64,000 nucleotides of DNA from Erythrobacter sp. HL-111 (GTDB lineage: Bacteria; Pseudomonadota; Alphaproteobacteria; Sphingomonadales; Sphingomonadaceae). This document shows positions 1-12,128 of this stretch, piece after piece. A program made the translations under genes and the position numbers. The stretch's first letter is position 1. Every line of letters starts with the position of its first letter. The notes below the pieces were generated by a model. The model was not told the DNA's origin. It did no database searches and saw nothing but the letters and a program-made list of their open reading frames with translations. The DNA is taken from assembly GCF_900105095.1 (NCBI RefSeq), contig NZ_LT629743.1, forward strand, positions 620,001 to 684,000, written 5' to 3'.

Positions 1-27
1 TTCGGTCCCCGCGGTTCACTCACTCAT

Positions 28-315
28 ATGCAGAGGAATTTTCGCTACTCGGGCAGGCGAACCTACCTGCCGCCTGTTTACAGCGAACGCTATTTCAAGA
101 AGGCTGGACTAGGACGGATTGTAAAGCAGTATGGTATGGCTGTCGAATGCCACAGAAATCGCCTAGTTAAAGTGGTTCTTCTTGGTGAACTCAGTCAAGA
201 TCGAGCGACAAGATTTGCTGAGCACATCCTCCGATGGAAAGCCACGACACCTCTTCGCCGTGTTGCGGTGAAGATTTTGCGAAGCGACCGCTCGAAAAAC
301 AGGTTCGGATACTGA
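28..315 (+). CDS. hypothetical protein in a lower-GC scrap
   Basis: A 95-residue reading frame with a basic sequence and no family I recognise. No signal peptide or membrane segment is evident. The DNA is clearly poorer in G+C than the rest of the window: 26 of 60 bases in 121-180 by hand count. That suggests foreign or decayed sequence. It ends just before the first palindromic repeat. It could be a real small gene, a fragment whose start lies before the window, or chance. Confidence 0.25.
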   Translation: MQRNFRYSGRRTYLPPVYSERYFKKAGLGRIVKQYGMAVECHRNRLVKVVLLGELSQDRATRFAEHILRWKATTPLRRVAVKILRSDRSKNRFGY

Positions 316-353
316 TGTCGAGAGGGATGGGCCTCATAGCGTTGCCTCTTGTT

Positions 354-463
354 CTCCCTTCCCCTTGGGGAAGGGCCGGGGATGGGGGTTCGGCGGTGAG
401 GGGGCAGCGCGACGTATCGGGCGTGGAACACCCATCCCCAACCCCTTTCCTCAAGGGAAGAGC
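354..463 (+). repeat. bipartite palindromic repeat, PLPxGEG family, copy A
   Basis: Two GC-rich hairpin units face each other. The first has perfect 9-base arms CCCTTCCCC / GGGGAAGGG (356-375) followed by a GGGGATGGGGG tract. The second (427-463) is its inverted, degenerate partner with CCCATCCCCAACCCC. The spacer contains CGACGTATCGGGCGTGG (410-426). Almost the same 17 bases occur between the paired hairpins inside glyS on the opposite strand, with one base changed. This copy holds about 18 extra spacer bases. The shared spacer shows a defined element family, not random GC-rich DNA. Confidence 0.8.
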
Positions 464-464
464 C

Positions 465-815
465 TTATTGGTTACGCGCGATCGCGATTTCCTTGGCGAT
501 CACCTGCAAAACTCCATCCATGTTCTCCAGCACCTCGTTGTTCCAGAAGCGGATCACGCAGTAGCCGTGGGCTTTGATGATCCGCGTGCGGTTTACATCG
601 GTCGGGCTGTCGGAGTGCTGCCCGCCGTCGACTTCGATGGCGAGGCGCAAGGACCGGCAGGCGAAGTCGGCGATGAAGTCTCCGATGGGGTGTTGGCGGA
701 TGAATTTGACGCCAAAGAGGTCGCGCTGGCGGAGGTGAAGCCAGAGCGCGCGTTCCGCCTCCGTCATTTCGCGGCGCAGTTTGCGCGCGGTTTGCGTGAG
801 TCGCTTTTCCGGCAT
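465..815 (-). CDS. DUF559 domain endonuclease-like protein
   Basis: A 116-residue protein matching the DUF559 family, whose fold is related to very-short-patch (Vsr) and restriction-type endonucleases. Family hallmarks visible: the N-terminal pattern of alternating basic and Leu residues (RKLRREMTEAERALW), then FIRQHPIGDFIADF around residues 38-51, EVDGGQH at 61-67 and a C-terminal VIRFWNNEVLENMDGV. The acidic residues and the VDG(G)QH motif resemble a PD-(D/E)XK-like core. The substrate of this family is unknown. The stop codon lies two bases after one palindromic repeat and the ATG lies 6 bases inside the other, so the gene is bracketed by repeats on both sides. The start was set at the ATG that gives the normal family length. 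Confidence 0.85.
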   Translation of the reverse strand: MPEKRLTQTARKLRREMTEAERALWLHLRQRDLFGVKFIRQHPIGDFIADFACRSLRLAIEVDGGQHSDSPTDVNRTRIIKAHGYCVIRFWNNEVLENMDGVLQVIAKEIAIARNQ

Positions 816-1439
816 CGTCGCACACCCATCCCCAACCCCTTCCCTCAAGGGAAGGGGCTTCTTGCGCTTGCCGCAGCTTTCGCCACCCCTGCGCTCGCCC
901 AATCCCCCGCAACCACCCCGCCGCCGCTTGCCGAGTGGCCCGGCGTCGAGATCGCCAGCGGCGTCGCGTTCCAGGGCGACGGGTCGGTCACCGTCCGGCA
1001 GGACGAAACCGGCCTGCCCGTCGTCGCCTTCTGGCGGCCCGTCCTGTTCAGGGAGGACACCGGCAGGCCCGTCGCGGGGCGCATGGACTGCCTCGTCGCC
1101 GCCACCGAAACCCCCTTTGCCGAAGCGGATTTCGACCCCGACGCCCGCCATGCCGCCGTCGCCGAACGCCGCAGCGCGCAGGGCTTCGAGGACCGCGAAT
1201 CCTTGCGCGATTATGGCGACGACGTCCGCCGCCTGGACATTGTCGGGCGCCAGCGCCAGCCGCTGCGCTATTACGTGCTGTCCTACATCCTCGTGCGCGA
1301 TGGCGACCGGCTCGTCGATGTGCGGCGCAACTGCACCTTCGTCCACGGCAAGGGCGTGAGCGGGCCCGACGTGCTGCCCTATGTCGATCGCTACACCCGC
1401 GTCGTGCTCGGCTTCGATCCGGGCGGAGGGGAAGGCTGA
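792..1439 (+). CDS. hypothetical exported protein with a repeat-disrupted start
   Basis: No family recognised. The reading frame holds a convincing signal-peptide core (LLALAAAFATPALAQ, ending near residue 37 of the given start), followed by a roughly 180-residue domain with the charged patch DYGDDVRRLDIVGRQRQPLRYYVLSYILV, which looks folded. No ATG or GTG exists at the expected place: the codons before the hydrophobic core are supplied by the palindromic repeat. I use the in-frame TTG at 792, which has no clear ribosome binding site and lies inside the divergent DUF559 gene. The native start may have been lost when the repeat/DUF559 unit arrived. The stop overlaps the next gene's ATG (TGATG), so the two are translationally coupled and probably functionally linked. 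Confidence 0.5.
   Translation: MRESLFRHRRTPIPNPFPQGKGLLALAAAFATPALAQSPATTPPPLAEWPGVEIASGVAFQGDGSVTVRQDETGLPVVAFWRPVLFREDTGRPVAGRMDCLVAATETPFAEADFDPDARHAAVAERRSAQGFEDRESLRDYGDDVRRLDIVGRQRQPLRYYVLSYILVRDGDRLVDVRRNCTFVHGKGVSGPDVLPYVDRYTRVVLGFDPGGGEG
821..859. repeat. single palindromic hairpin unit, PLPxGEG family, copy A3
   Basis: A single unit with perfect 10-base arms CCCCTTCCCT / AGGGAAGGGG (836-857) preceded by CACACCCATCCCCAA. It lies in the same orientation as the unit at 427-463, so the DUF559 gene sits between two direct copies. On the minus strand it lies immediately upstream of the DUF559 start. On the plus strand it runs into the signal-peptide coding region of the next gene and would encode part of its N-terminus (TPIPNPFPQGKG). 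Confidence 0.8.
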
Positions 1440-1959
1440 TGCGCGCCGCCGTCGTGTTCCTCGCCATCCTGCCTGCGCTTTCGGCCTGCTCGCTGATCTG
1501 GCCCGAGGACAAGCGCGTCGGCACCGAAAGCGCCGCAGACTGCGCCGCGCGGGTTTCCGGCCTGCTCGGTCCGGGATCGGACTTCCGGCGCTACGAGGGC
1601 GAGGTAGGCGTTCCCACCTACACCTATGACATCACCAAGCTCGCCCTCGATGACGTGCAGGCGCTGGTGGGCCGGGGCGGGGACGAGACGGCGGGCTATC
1701 GCACGATGAACCGGACCAACATGACCGACACCGCGGTCGAGGAATTCATGGCCCGCGACGTGGACGAGAAGGGCGCCTTCTTCCTCGGCCGCGACCCGGC
1801 GCTTTACCGCGTGCGCGGCGAGCGGCAGCCCGTTTCCGACATGATCGCCAACGGCTGTGCGCGCCAGCAGGCCGACATGCGCCTGATCGACGTGCAGGCC
1901 GGCCCCGCACCGCAAGACCCCGCCGCAGACCGCGAACCCGAACAAGAGACGCAACGCTG

Positions 1960-1960
<1 letters not shown>
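1439..1960 (+). CDS. hypothetical lipoprotein
   Basis: A 173-residue protein with a lipoprotein signal: a hydrophobic N-terminus followed by the lipobox LSAC, Cys17 being the predicted lipidated residue. The mature part is soluble, acidic and unlike any family I recognise. It has two further cysteines (near the signal end and in NGCARQQ), and a proline/acid-rich tail. Its start overlaps the stop of the exported protein upstream and its stop overlaps the ATG of carB (TGATG on both sides). It therefore lies in one transcriptional unit with carB, though no functional link to carbamoyl phosphate synthesis is evident. Confidence 0.75.
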
Positions 1961-5295
<3,335 letters not shown>

Positions 5296-5433
5296 CCTTC
5301 CCTTCCGATATTCCGGGCGCGCTGAAAGCTCCCTCCCGTGACGAGGGGGCGCGCTCCCCGAGTGACAAAAGGCCGGATCGAAAGGCCGCGAGAACGGTTC
5401 GGATGCGGGGGCTTTGGAGGAAAAAGGACGGAC

Positions 5434-5910
5434 ATGGCAACAATGGAAAAGGTTCCGATGCTGGTGGAAGGCTATGAGCGGCTGACTGCCGATCTCAAGG
5501 CCCTGCGCGAGGAACGTCCCCGGATCGTCGACGCGATCGAGGAAGCGCGCGCCCACGGCGACCTGTCGGAAAATGCCGAATATCACGCGGCGAAGGAACG
5601 CCAGGGCCAGGTCGAGGCGCAGATCGCCGAGATCGAGGACAAGGTCAGCCGCGCCCAGATCATCGACCCCAAGACGCTGTCGGGCGACAGGATCATCTTC
5701 GGCGCCACCGTCACCCTCCTCGACGAGGACGACAAGCCGGTCAAATACCAGATCGTCGGCCAGACCGAGGCCGACGCGAACAAGGGACGGATCTCCTACT
5801 CCTCGCCGATGGCCCGCGCGCTGATCGGCAAGCAGGTCGGCGACGAGATCGAGGTGACGGTGCCTTCGGGCGACAAGTTCTACCTCGTCGAGAAGATCGA
5901 GTTCATCTGA
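5434..5910 (+). CDS. greA: transcription elongation factor GreA
   Basis: A 158-residue cytoplasmic factor that enters the RNA polymerase secondary channel and stimulates cleavage of backtracked RNA. The N-terminal antiparallel coiled coil (residues 8-75) carries the conserved tip [10 protein letters not shown] (41-50), with the acidic residues Asp43 and Glu46 that act at the active site. The C-terminal FKBP-like domain ends in YLVEKIEFI. The ATG at 5434 was chosen because the family starts there and GGAGG lies 13 bases upstream. The 138-base gap after carB leaves room for its own promoter. Confidence 0.97.
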   Translation: MATMEKVPMLVEGYERLTADLKALREERPRIVDAIEEARAHGDLSENAEYHAAKERQGQVEAQIAEIEDKVSRAQIIDPKTLSGDRIIFGATVTLLDEDDKPVKYQIVGQTEADANKGRISYSSPMARALIGKQVGDEIEVTVPSGDKFYLVEKIEFI

Positions 5911-5916
5911 GGATAT

Positions 5917-6040
5917 GATGCGGGTCCCCGCGCAGGCGGGGACTCCGTTCTTCCGCGGCGGGATACCGTGCGCGGGCAGGGACAGCCCTCCGGAAAACCG
6001 ACATCCGCACTATGTCCCGGCCCTTCGCCGGGACACGGGT
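5917..6040. repeat. paired palindromic repeat, PAxAGT family, copy D
   Basis: Two perfect 8-base hairpins: GTCCCCGC / GCGGGGAC with a GCAG loop (5924-5943) and GTCCCGGC / GCCGGGAC with a 5-base loop (6014-6034). They are separated by about 70 bases. This is the layout of the second repeat family found inside glyS at 32071-32138. It lies just after the greA stop, in the convergent greA/DUF4170 gap. It could act as a bidirectional transcript end, but no T-run follows. Confidence 0.75.
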
Positions 6041-6078
6041 TCATGTGCTCCTGGCCCGCCGCCCCGGCGGCCACGACC

Positions 6079-6309
6079 TCATTCCTCGGGCGTCAGCAGC
6101 TTGTGGATGTGGACCACGACGTATTTCATCTCGGCATCGTCCACGGTGCGCTGCGCCTGCGCGCGCCAGGCTTCGACCGCGGCTTCGTAGGAGCTGAACA
6201 CGCCGACGACGTGGAGGCTTTCGGGGTCCTGGAATTCGTGCCCGCGCGGGTCCTTCACGCGGCCGCCCATGACGAGGTGGAGGCGCTGGCTCGGGGTGGT
6301 TTCTTCCAT
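6079..6309 (-). CDS. DUF4170 domain protein
   Basis: A 76-residue protein of a small alphaproteobacterial family of unknown role (DUF4170). Visible family features are HLVMGGRV near the N-terminus, a central VVGVFSSYEAAVEAWRAQAQRTVDDAEMKY stretch (written here only as its landmarks VVGVF...EAAVEAW...DDAEMKY), and a C-terminal VVHIHKLL. Predicted to be soluble and cytoplasmic. I start at the ATG at 6309 instead of the one 12 codons upstream, because the extra residues are unlike the family. It converges with greA across the paired repeat. Confidence 0.85.
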   Translation of the reverse strand: MEETTPSQRLHLVMGGRVKDPRGHEFQDPESLHVVGVFSSYEAAVEAWRAQAQRTVDDAEMKYVVVHIHKLLTPEE

Positions 6310-6352
6310 TCTCGGCTGTCCTTGCTTGGCTCGCCCCTGTCGCATCGAAACA

Positions 6353-6390
6353 CGAAAAAGGGCCGTGGGGAGGATTTCCCCGCAGCCCTT
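6353..6390 (-). terminator. Rho-independent terminator after the 6456-7085 gene
   Basis: On the minus strand, AAGGGCTGCGGGG and CCCCACGGCCCTT (6358-6390) form a stem around AAATCCT, and a run of T follows (6353-6357). It ends the four-gene minus-strand cluster and separates it from the DUF4170 gene. Confidence 0.8.
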
Positions 6391-6455
6391 AATCGCTTTC
6401 GCACGCCGGGCAAGCCCGCCGCTTTCGCAAGCGGGGCCGGTCGGCCCGGAACGGA

Positions 6456-7085
6456 TCAGCCTGCGATGCGCTCCTTGATGTCGCGCACGGCGCGGCTCGC
6501 CTTGCGCTTGGTGCGGCGGGCGCTGTCGCGCGCGCTGTCGGCCACGGTCCCGGCGCGGTAGCCGGCATCGCGGCGGACCTTGCGCGCGGTCGCCTCGGCG
6601 CTGTCGGACAGGTCCTCGAGCCGGTCCTGACCGGCCTCGGCGGCGGACAGGGCCTCATCGACCAGTTTCAGGACATAGGCGGTGATCGCGTTCATGAACG
6701 GCGCGAACAGCGCCTCGCTCCCGCGTTTCGCGGCGCCGCCTGCTGCGGTGGCGGCGCCGCCGACCGCGCCTGCGGTCGCGCTGGCTGCGCGGCCTGCCGC
6801 GCGCCGTCCGGGCGGCGTGGCGAGGCCGATCAGGATGCCGATCCCGATCGCCGCGCCGACCACGGTCAACGGGTGCGCGCGGGTGTAGTCGCGCGCGGCG
6901 ACCGCCGCATCGCGCGCATCGTCGGCGAGGCTGCGCTCGGCAATGCGGCGCTCGCTCGCCTCGATCTTGGCGCGCAGCTCGTCGCGCCTGTCCGTGCCCT
7001 TGCTGTTGTGTCCGCTCGCCGGCGCGTTGCCGGTGTGCGCGGCGGTCTTTTCCCAGGTGGTCTGGCCGGTGCTCGTTTCGGTCAT
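6456..7085 (-). CDS. DUF883-like membrane-anchored protein
   Basis: A 209-residue protein resembling the ElaB/YqjD (DUF883) type. It has a charged, helical N-terminal region (DRRDELRAKIEASERRIAERS), then a short membrane segment LTVVGAAIGIGILIGLATPPG near residues 72-92. An Ala/Gly zipper-like region and an amphipathic, Lys/Arg-rich C-terminus follow. E. coli relatives are inner-membrane proteins linked to stationary phase and ribosome anchoring. No such role can be shown here. The start has a good ribosome binding site (AAGGAGTGAC). It is the last gene of the cluster and is followed by a terminator. Confidence 0.7.
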   Translation of the reverse strand: MTETSTGQTTWEKTAAHTGNAPASGHNSKGTDRRDELRAKIEASERRIAERSLADDARDAAVAARDYTRAHPLTVVGAAIGIGILIGLATPPGRRAAGRAASATAGAVGGAATAAGGAAKRGSEALFAPFMNAITAYVLKLVDEALSAAEAGQDRLEDLSDSAEATARKVRRDAGYRAGTVADSARDSARRTKRKASRAVRDIKERIAG

Positions 7086-7198
7086 TGTCACTCCTTGCCC
7101 GCGGGTCGCGGGCGCTTGTCTCTTGCGGCGCGCATCATACGCCGTTTCCGGGCTTCGTGAAAGCAACGGGGCGAGGGCGGACGGTGTTCCCGCGCCGC

Positions 7199-7558
7199 TC
7201 AGACGGGCTCCGCATCGGTCCCGTGATCGGCATCGTCCTCGCGATCGGCATCGTGCCCATGGTCCGCATCGTCCGGCGGCGGCTCGGCCAGGCCGAGGAT
7301 TTCAAGGATCGGCTGCCGCGCGAGGAACAGGAACAGCGCCCCGATCAGCACCGCGATCACGCCGCGATTGTCGTCGGCGCGTTCCTTGGCGAGTTCGAAC
7401 ACCTCCTCGGCGCCTTCCTTGACGCGGGTTCCCGCGCGGGTGGCGACGGCCTTGGGCGCAAAGCTCTTCTTCGCGTGGTCGATATCGGCCTTGAGCACGG
7501 CGAGCGCGGCGTTGCGCAGCGCGAGGTCCTCTGCAAGGCGGGGGTCCATATCCGCCAT
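7199..7558 (-). CDS. small DUF3618-like membrane protein
   Basis: A 119-residue protein with a soluble helical N-terminus, one hydrophobic segment (VIAVLIGALFLFLARQPIL, around residues 70-88) and a strongly acidic, His-rich tail (repeats of DDADHGHDAD type). It looks like the DUF3618 proteins that accompany phage-holin-like and DUF883-like genes in alphaproteobacteria. That assignment rests on size, topology and context. Its ATG lies one base beyond the stop of the holin-like gene upstream, so the two are cotranscribed. The acidic His tail could bind metal, but this is a guess. Confidence 0.6.
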   Translation of the reverse strand: MADMDPRLAEDLALRNAALAVLKADIDHAKKSFAPKAVATRAGTRVKEGAEEVFELAKERADDNRGVIAVLIGALFLFLARQPILEILGLAEPPPDDADHGHDADREDDADHGTDAEPV

Positions 7559-7559
7559 C

Positions 7560-8159
7560 TCAGATCTCTTCCTCCGGCGCGGTGCCGGGCACGCGGGCGG
7601 GCGGGGAGGAGGCATCGCCGGCGGAGAAGATCTCCCCGATGCGCTGGCCGTGCCTTGCCGCCTGCCAGCCGAGCAGCCCGGTCACGCCGAGCAGCGTGCC
7701 CACCACGATCGCGATCGAGCCCCAGATGGTCACCAGCGGGGCGAGCGCCATCACCAGCCCCACCGCGAATGCCAGCACCGCGACGTGCAGCACCACGACC
7801 GCGACGACCGCGAGGCCGAGCGCGATCCCGGCGTGCTTGCCCGCAAGGCTGGCGCGGGTTTTCTGGAAATTGATCTCGGCGCCGACATAGGTGCGCCCGT
7901 CATCGATCAGGGCGGCGAGCTCTTCGGTCAGGCTTTCGGACAGGCCTTCCTCGGGCGGGCCGACCGTTGTCGGATCGGCCGGCATGTCGGCGGGCGTGTT
8001 GGCAGGATCGAACGGGTCCTCGATCCCGCCGGGCGCGCCGGGCGGCAGATGTCGGTCCGACCCGCGGGCAAGGTCCGGCGTCGCTGCTGCCGGTTCGTCG
8101 CCCGGCACCGCTTCACCCGGCCGACCGTGCCCGGCGGGGGCCGTTTTCGTCGCGGCCAC
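7560..8159 (-). CDS. phage-holin-superfamily (Phage_holin_3_6-like) membrane protein
   Basis: About 199 residues. A Pro/Asp-rich N-terminal part of roughly 90 residues is followed by GLSESLTEELAALIDDGRTYVGAEINFQKTRA, the typical cytoplasmic lead-in (named here by its parts LTEELAALIDDGRTY and AEINFQKTRA). Two hydrophobic hairpins follow (IALGLAVVAVVVLHVAVLAF and LVTIWGSIAIVVGTLLGVTG). Despite the family name these are chromosomal envelope proteins, not phage lysis genes, and nothing viral lies nearby. I propose the GTG at 8159, four bases after the upstream stop. The ribosome binding site is weak and an internal ATG is possible. Confidence 0.65.
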   Translation of the reverse strand: MAATKTAPAGHGRPGEAVPGDEPAAATPDLARGSDRHLPPGAPGGIEDPFDPANTPADMPADPTTVGPPEEGLSESLTEELAALIDDGRTYVGAEINFQKTRASLAGKHAGIALGLAVVAVVVLHVAVLAFAVGLVMALAPLVTIWGSIAIVVGTLLGVTGLLGWQAARHGQRIGEIFSAGDASSPPARVPGTAPEEEI

Positions 8160-8163
8160 GCCT

Positions 8164-8766
8164 TCAGTCGCGCGAGCCGCGGAACATCCGCGCGAACAGG
8201 TAGCCCGCGAGCGCCGCCATGCCGACCGCAAGGCCGGGGCTGCGGCGGACGAATTCGCGCGCGTCCTCGCCCAGTTCCTCGACGCTCTTCTCGTCGATCC
8301 GGGCCGAGGTTTCGGCCAGGCTGCGCGAGGCCTTGCGCGCGTAGTCGCCGTATTCCGGGCCGAGGCTCTCGTCGATCTTGGCCGCGGTGTCGGAGACGAC
8401 GTGGCTCAGCGAGACGAGCCCTTCGCTGACCGATTTCTTGCCTTCGGTCGCGAGTTCGCTCGCGCGGGTCCGGGCCTTTTCGCCGTAGGCTTCGCCCTGT
8501 TCGCCGGCCTGGTCGCGGTAGGCACCGACGCGGGTCTGCGCCTCGCTGCGGAGGGCGGCGGCGCCGGCCTTGGCTTCCTCGAGAGCGGCGTTGAAACGGC
8601 TCTTCGCCTCGGCGGCGTGATCGCCGTCAGGCCCCTTGGCGACGGCGCCGGTCTTCTTCGCGCTCGCCGCCTTCTTGGGGGCGGTCGATTTCGTCGTCGC
8701 GCCCTTGGCGGACTTGGCCGGGGTCTTTTTCGCCGTGGTCGATTTCGTGGTGCTGCTCTCTGCCAT
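8164..8766 (-). CDS. Lys/Ala-rich anchored protein of the stress cluster
   Basis: A 200-residue protein with three parts: a low-complexity Lys/Thr/Ala N-terminus resembling histone-like tails (KSTTAKKTPAKSAKG), a central amphipathic helical region, and a C-terminal FVRRSPGLAVGMAALAGYLFARMF single-span anchor (residues about 172-195). The C-terminal RSPGLAVG...AGYLFARM motif is typical of DUF883/ElaB-like tail-anchored proteins. The basic tail could touch nucleic acid or membrane phospholipid; this is inference. It is the first gene of the minus-strand cluster, with GGAGGTGAC 13 bases before the ATG. Confidence 0.65.
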   Translation of the reverse strand: MAESSTTKSTTAKKTPAKSAKGATTKSTAPKKAASAKKTGAVAKGPDGDHAAEAKSRFNAALEEAKAGAAALRSEAQTRVGAYRDQAGEQGEAYGEKARTRASELATEGKKSVSEGLVSLSHVVSDTAAKIDESLGPEYGDYARKASRSLAETSARIDEKSVEELGEDAREFVRRSPGLAVGMAALAGYLFARMFRGSRD

Positions 8767-8934
8767 GATCGTCTCGTCACCTCCCGTGATCGCATGAATG
8801 GGCAAGAAATACATCATCGCCCGTCTATGCAATGGCCGCGCGGCGAAAAGGGTCCGAAACAATGCCGTTCCGCACGCGGCCTGGCCCGGCGACGGGGCAA
8901 ACCGCCGCTTGCGCCGCCGCAAAGGGCAGCATAG

Positions 8935-11003
<2,069 letters not shown>

Positions 11004-11199
11004 CGCCGCCCTCCCTGCCGCGGCGCATTGCGCGGAGCGCCGCCGTCTGTCTGGAGTGCGAGCGAGCCGGCGTGGGCGGCGGGGCCGATGGAATTGCCAG
11101 GGTGTGTCATGCGGATTGCGACCTTCCGGGACCGGCGGTGCGCGCCGATCCGATCGGCCTTGTCGGCCGGTCGATCCGAAGCGCCCCCATTTGCCGGCA

Positions 11200-11211
11200 G
11201 GTTAGCTTACC
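11200..11211. promoter_or_regulatory. near-palindromic site upstream of the MarR-like gene
   Basis: GGTTAGCTTACC matches its own reverse complement at 10 of 12 positions. It lies in an otherwise gene-free gap between the MarR-like gene and the small gene at 11291. The distance to the regulator's ATG (about 200 bases) is larger than typical for self-regulation, so this is only a candidate operator. Confidence 0.2.
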
Positions 11212-11290
11212 GCCTGCGCGCTGGCTTTACGCAAGAACCCTAAGGCGAAACACCCGGTCCCGCGCCCGCGGGCGGCGCGGGTGCAGGCTT

Positions 11291-11575
11291 TCAATGCGGC
11301 TGTCCGTTCGGCGGCAGGATGCCGACAAGGCGGGCGTCGTATTGTTCGGGCCAGTCCGCGTCTTCCCCGGACAGGTCCCATGCGGGTGCGGCATCACCGC
11401 CCGGCGGTTCCGCGCCCGCCTGCGCGCCAAGCCCCGCGGCAAGGTGTTCGATCGCGGCGTTGACGTGGATCGCCGCGATCCCCGCGCCGGCCCGGTCGAG
11501 CCGGACGAGACAGTCGGTGAGAACGAGGGCGACGTCGATCAGTTCGGCCGTCGGGCCGGTGGAAGTGCAGGTCAT
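11291..11575 (-). CDS. hypothetical small protein
   Basis: A 94-residue protein, not assigned to a family. The N-terminal half reads as a helix-rich domain (AELIDVALVLTDCLVRLDRAGAGIAAIHVNAAIEHLA in overview: alternating Ala/Leu/Asp positions). The tail is acidic and aromatic, with WDLSGEDADWPEQYDARL. No signal peptide is seen and the protein is probably cytoplasmic. It stands alone between the MarR-like gene and ribH. The even coding pattern and clean start suggest a real, lineage-specific gene. Confidence 0.5.
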   Translation of the reverse strand: MTCTSTGPTAELIDVALVLTDCLVRLDRAGAGIAAIHVNAAIEHLAAGLGAQAGAEPPGGDAAPAWDLSGEDADWPEQYDARLVGILPPNGQPH

Positions 11576-11699
11576 CGGGAATCCTTCGAGCTGGAACGAT
11601 TGGTGCGCGGCCCTCAGGAAGTATCCTTAGCCCAGCCTTATGAAGACCTGTATCCGGGCAAACCCCTAGTCCGGCCCGCACCCCGCCCGGCGCGCGGGC

Positions 11700-12122
11700 T
11701 CAGCGGGCGAATCGCTCGGCCAGCGCCATCAGCGCGAGCGCGGCCTTCGCCGCCTCGCCGCCCTTGTCCTTCTGCGCCCGGTCCGCGCGGACGAGGGCCT
11801 GCGCCTCGTTCTCGACCGTCAGGATCCCGTTGCCGATGGCGATGCCGTCCATGGTCAGCGCCATGATCGCGCGCGCGCTTTCGCCCGCGACGATCTCGAA
11901 ATGATAGGTCTCGCCCCGGATGACGACCCCGAGTGCGACGAAGGCGTCGTAATCGCCGCTTTCCGCCGCGAGCGCGATCGCGCCGGGAACCTCGAGCGCG
12001 CCGGGCACCGTCAGCACCTCGGCCTCGTTCCCGGCCGCCTCGATCACGGCGCGCGCGCCGGCGATCAACTGGTCGTTGAGGTGTTCGTAGAAGCGCGCCT
12101 CGACGATGAGGATGCGTGCCAT
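11700..12122 (-). CDS. ribH: 6,7-dimethyl-8-ribityllumazine synthase
   Basis: Penultimate enzyme of riboflavin synthesis: it condenses 5-amino-6-ribitylaminouracil with 3,4-dihydroxy-2-butanone 4-phosphate. It is 140 residues long, the compact form. Landmarks: [15 protein letters not shown] at the N-terminus (substrate loop), the [15 protein letters not shown] segment, and [14 protein letters not shown] with the likely catalytic His74. It follows ribB by only six bases on the same strand, so butanone phosphate synthesis and its consumption are cotranscribed. Confidence 0.97.
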   Translation of the reverse strand: MARILIVEARFYEHLNDQLIAGARAVIEAAGNEAEVLTVPGALEVPGAIALAAESGDYDAFVALGVVIRGETYHFEIVAGESARAIMALTMDGIAIGNGILTVENEAQALVRADRAQKDKGGEAAKAALALMALAERFAR

Positions 12123-12128
12123 TTCGCG

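Noticed and set aside
465..815. DUF559 gene as part of a restriction-modification system
   Set aside because: No methyltransferase or specificity gene is near; it is a lone gene between repeats.
7560..8159. Holin-superfamily gene as a sign of a prophage
   Set aside because: No other phage-type gene is near, and this family is common as a chromosomal envelope protein next to DUF883-like genes.
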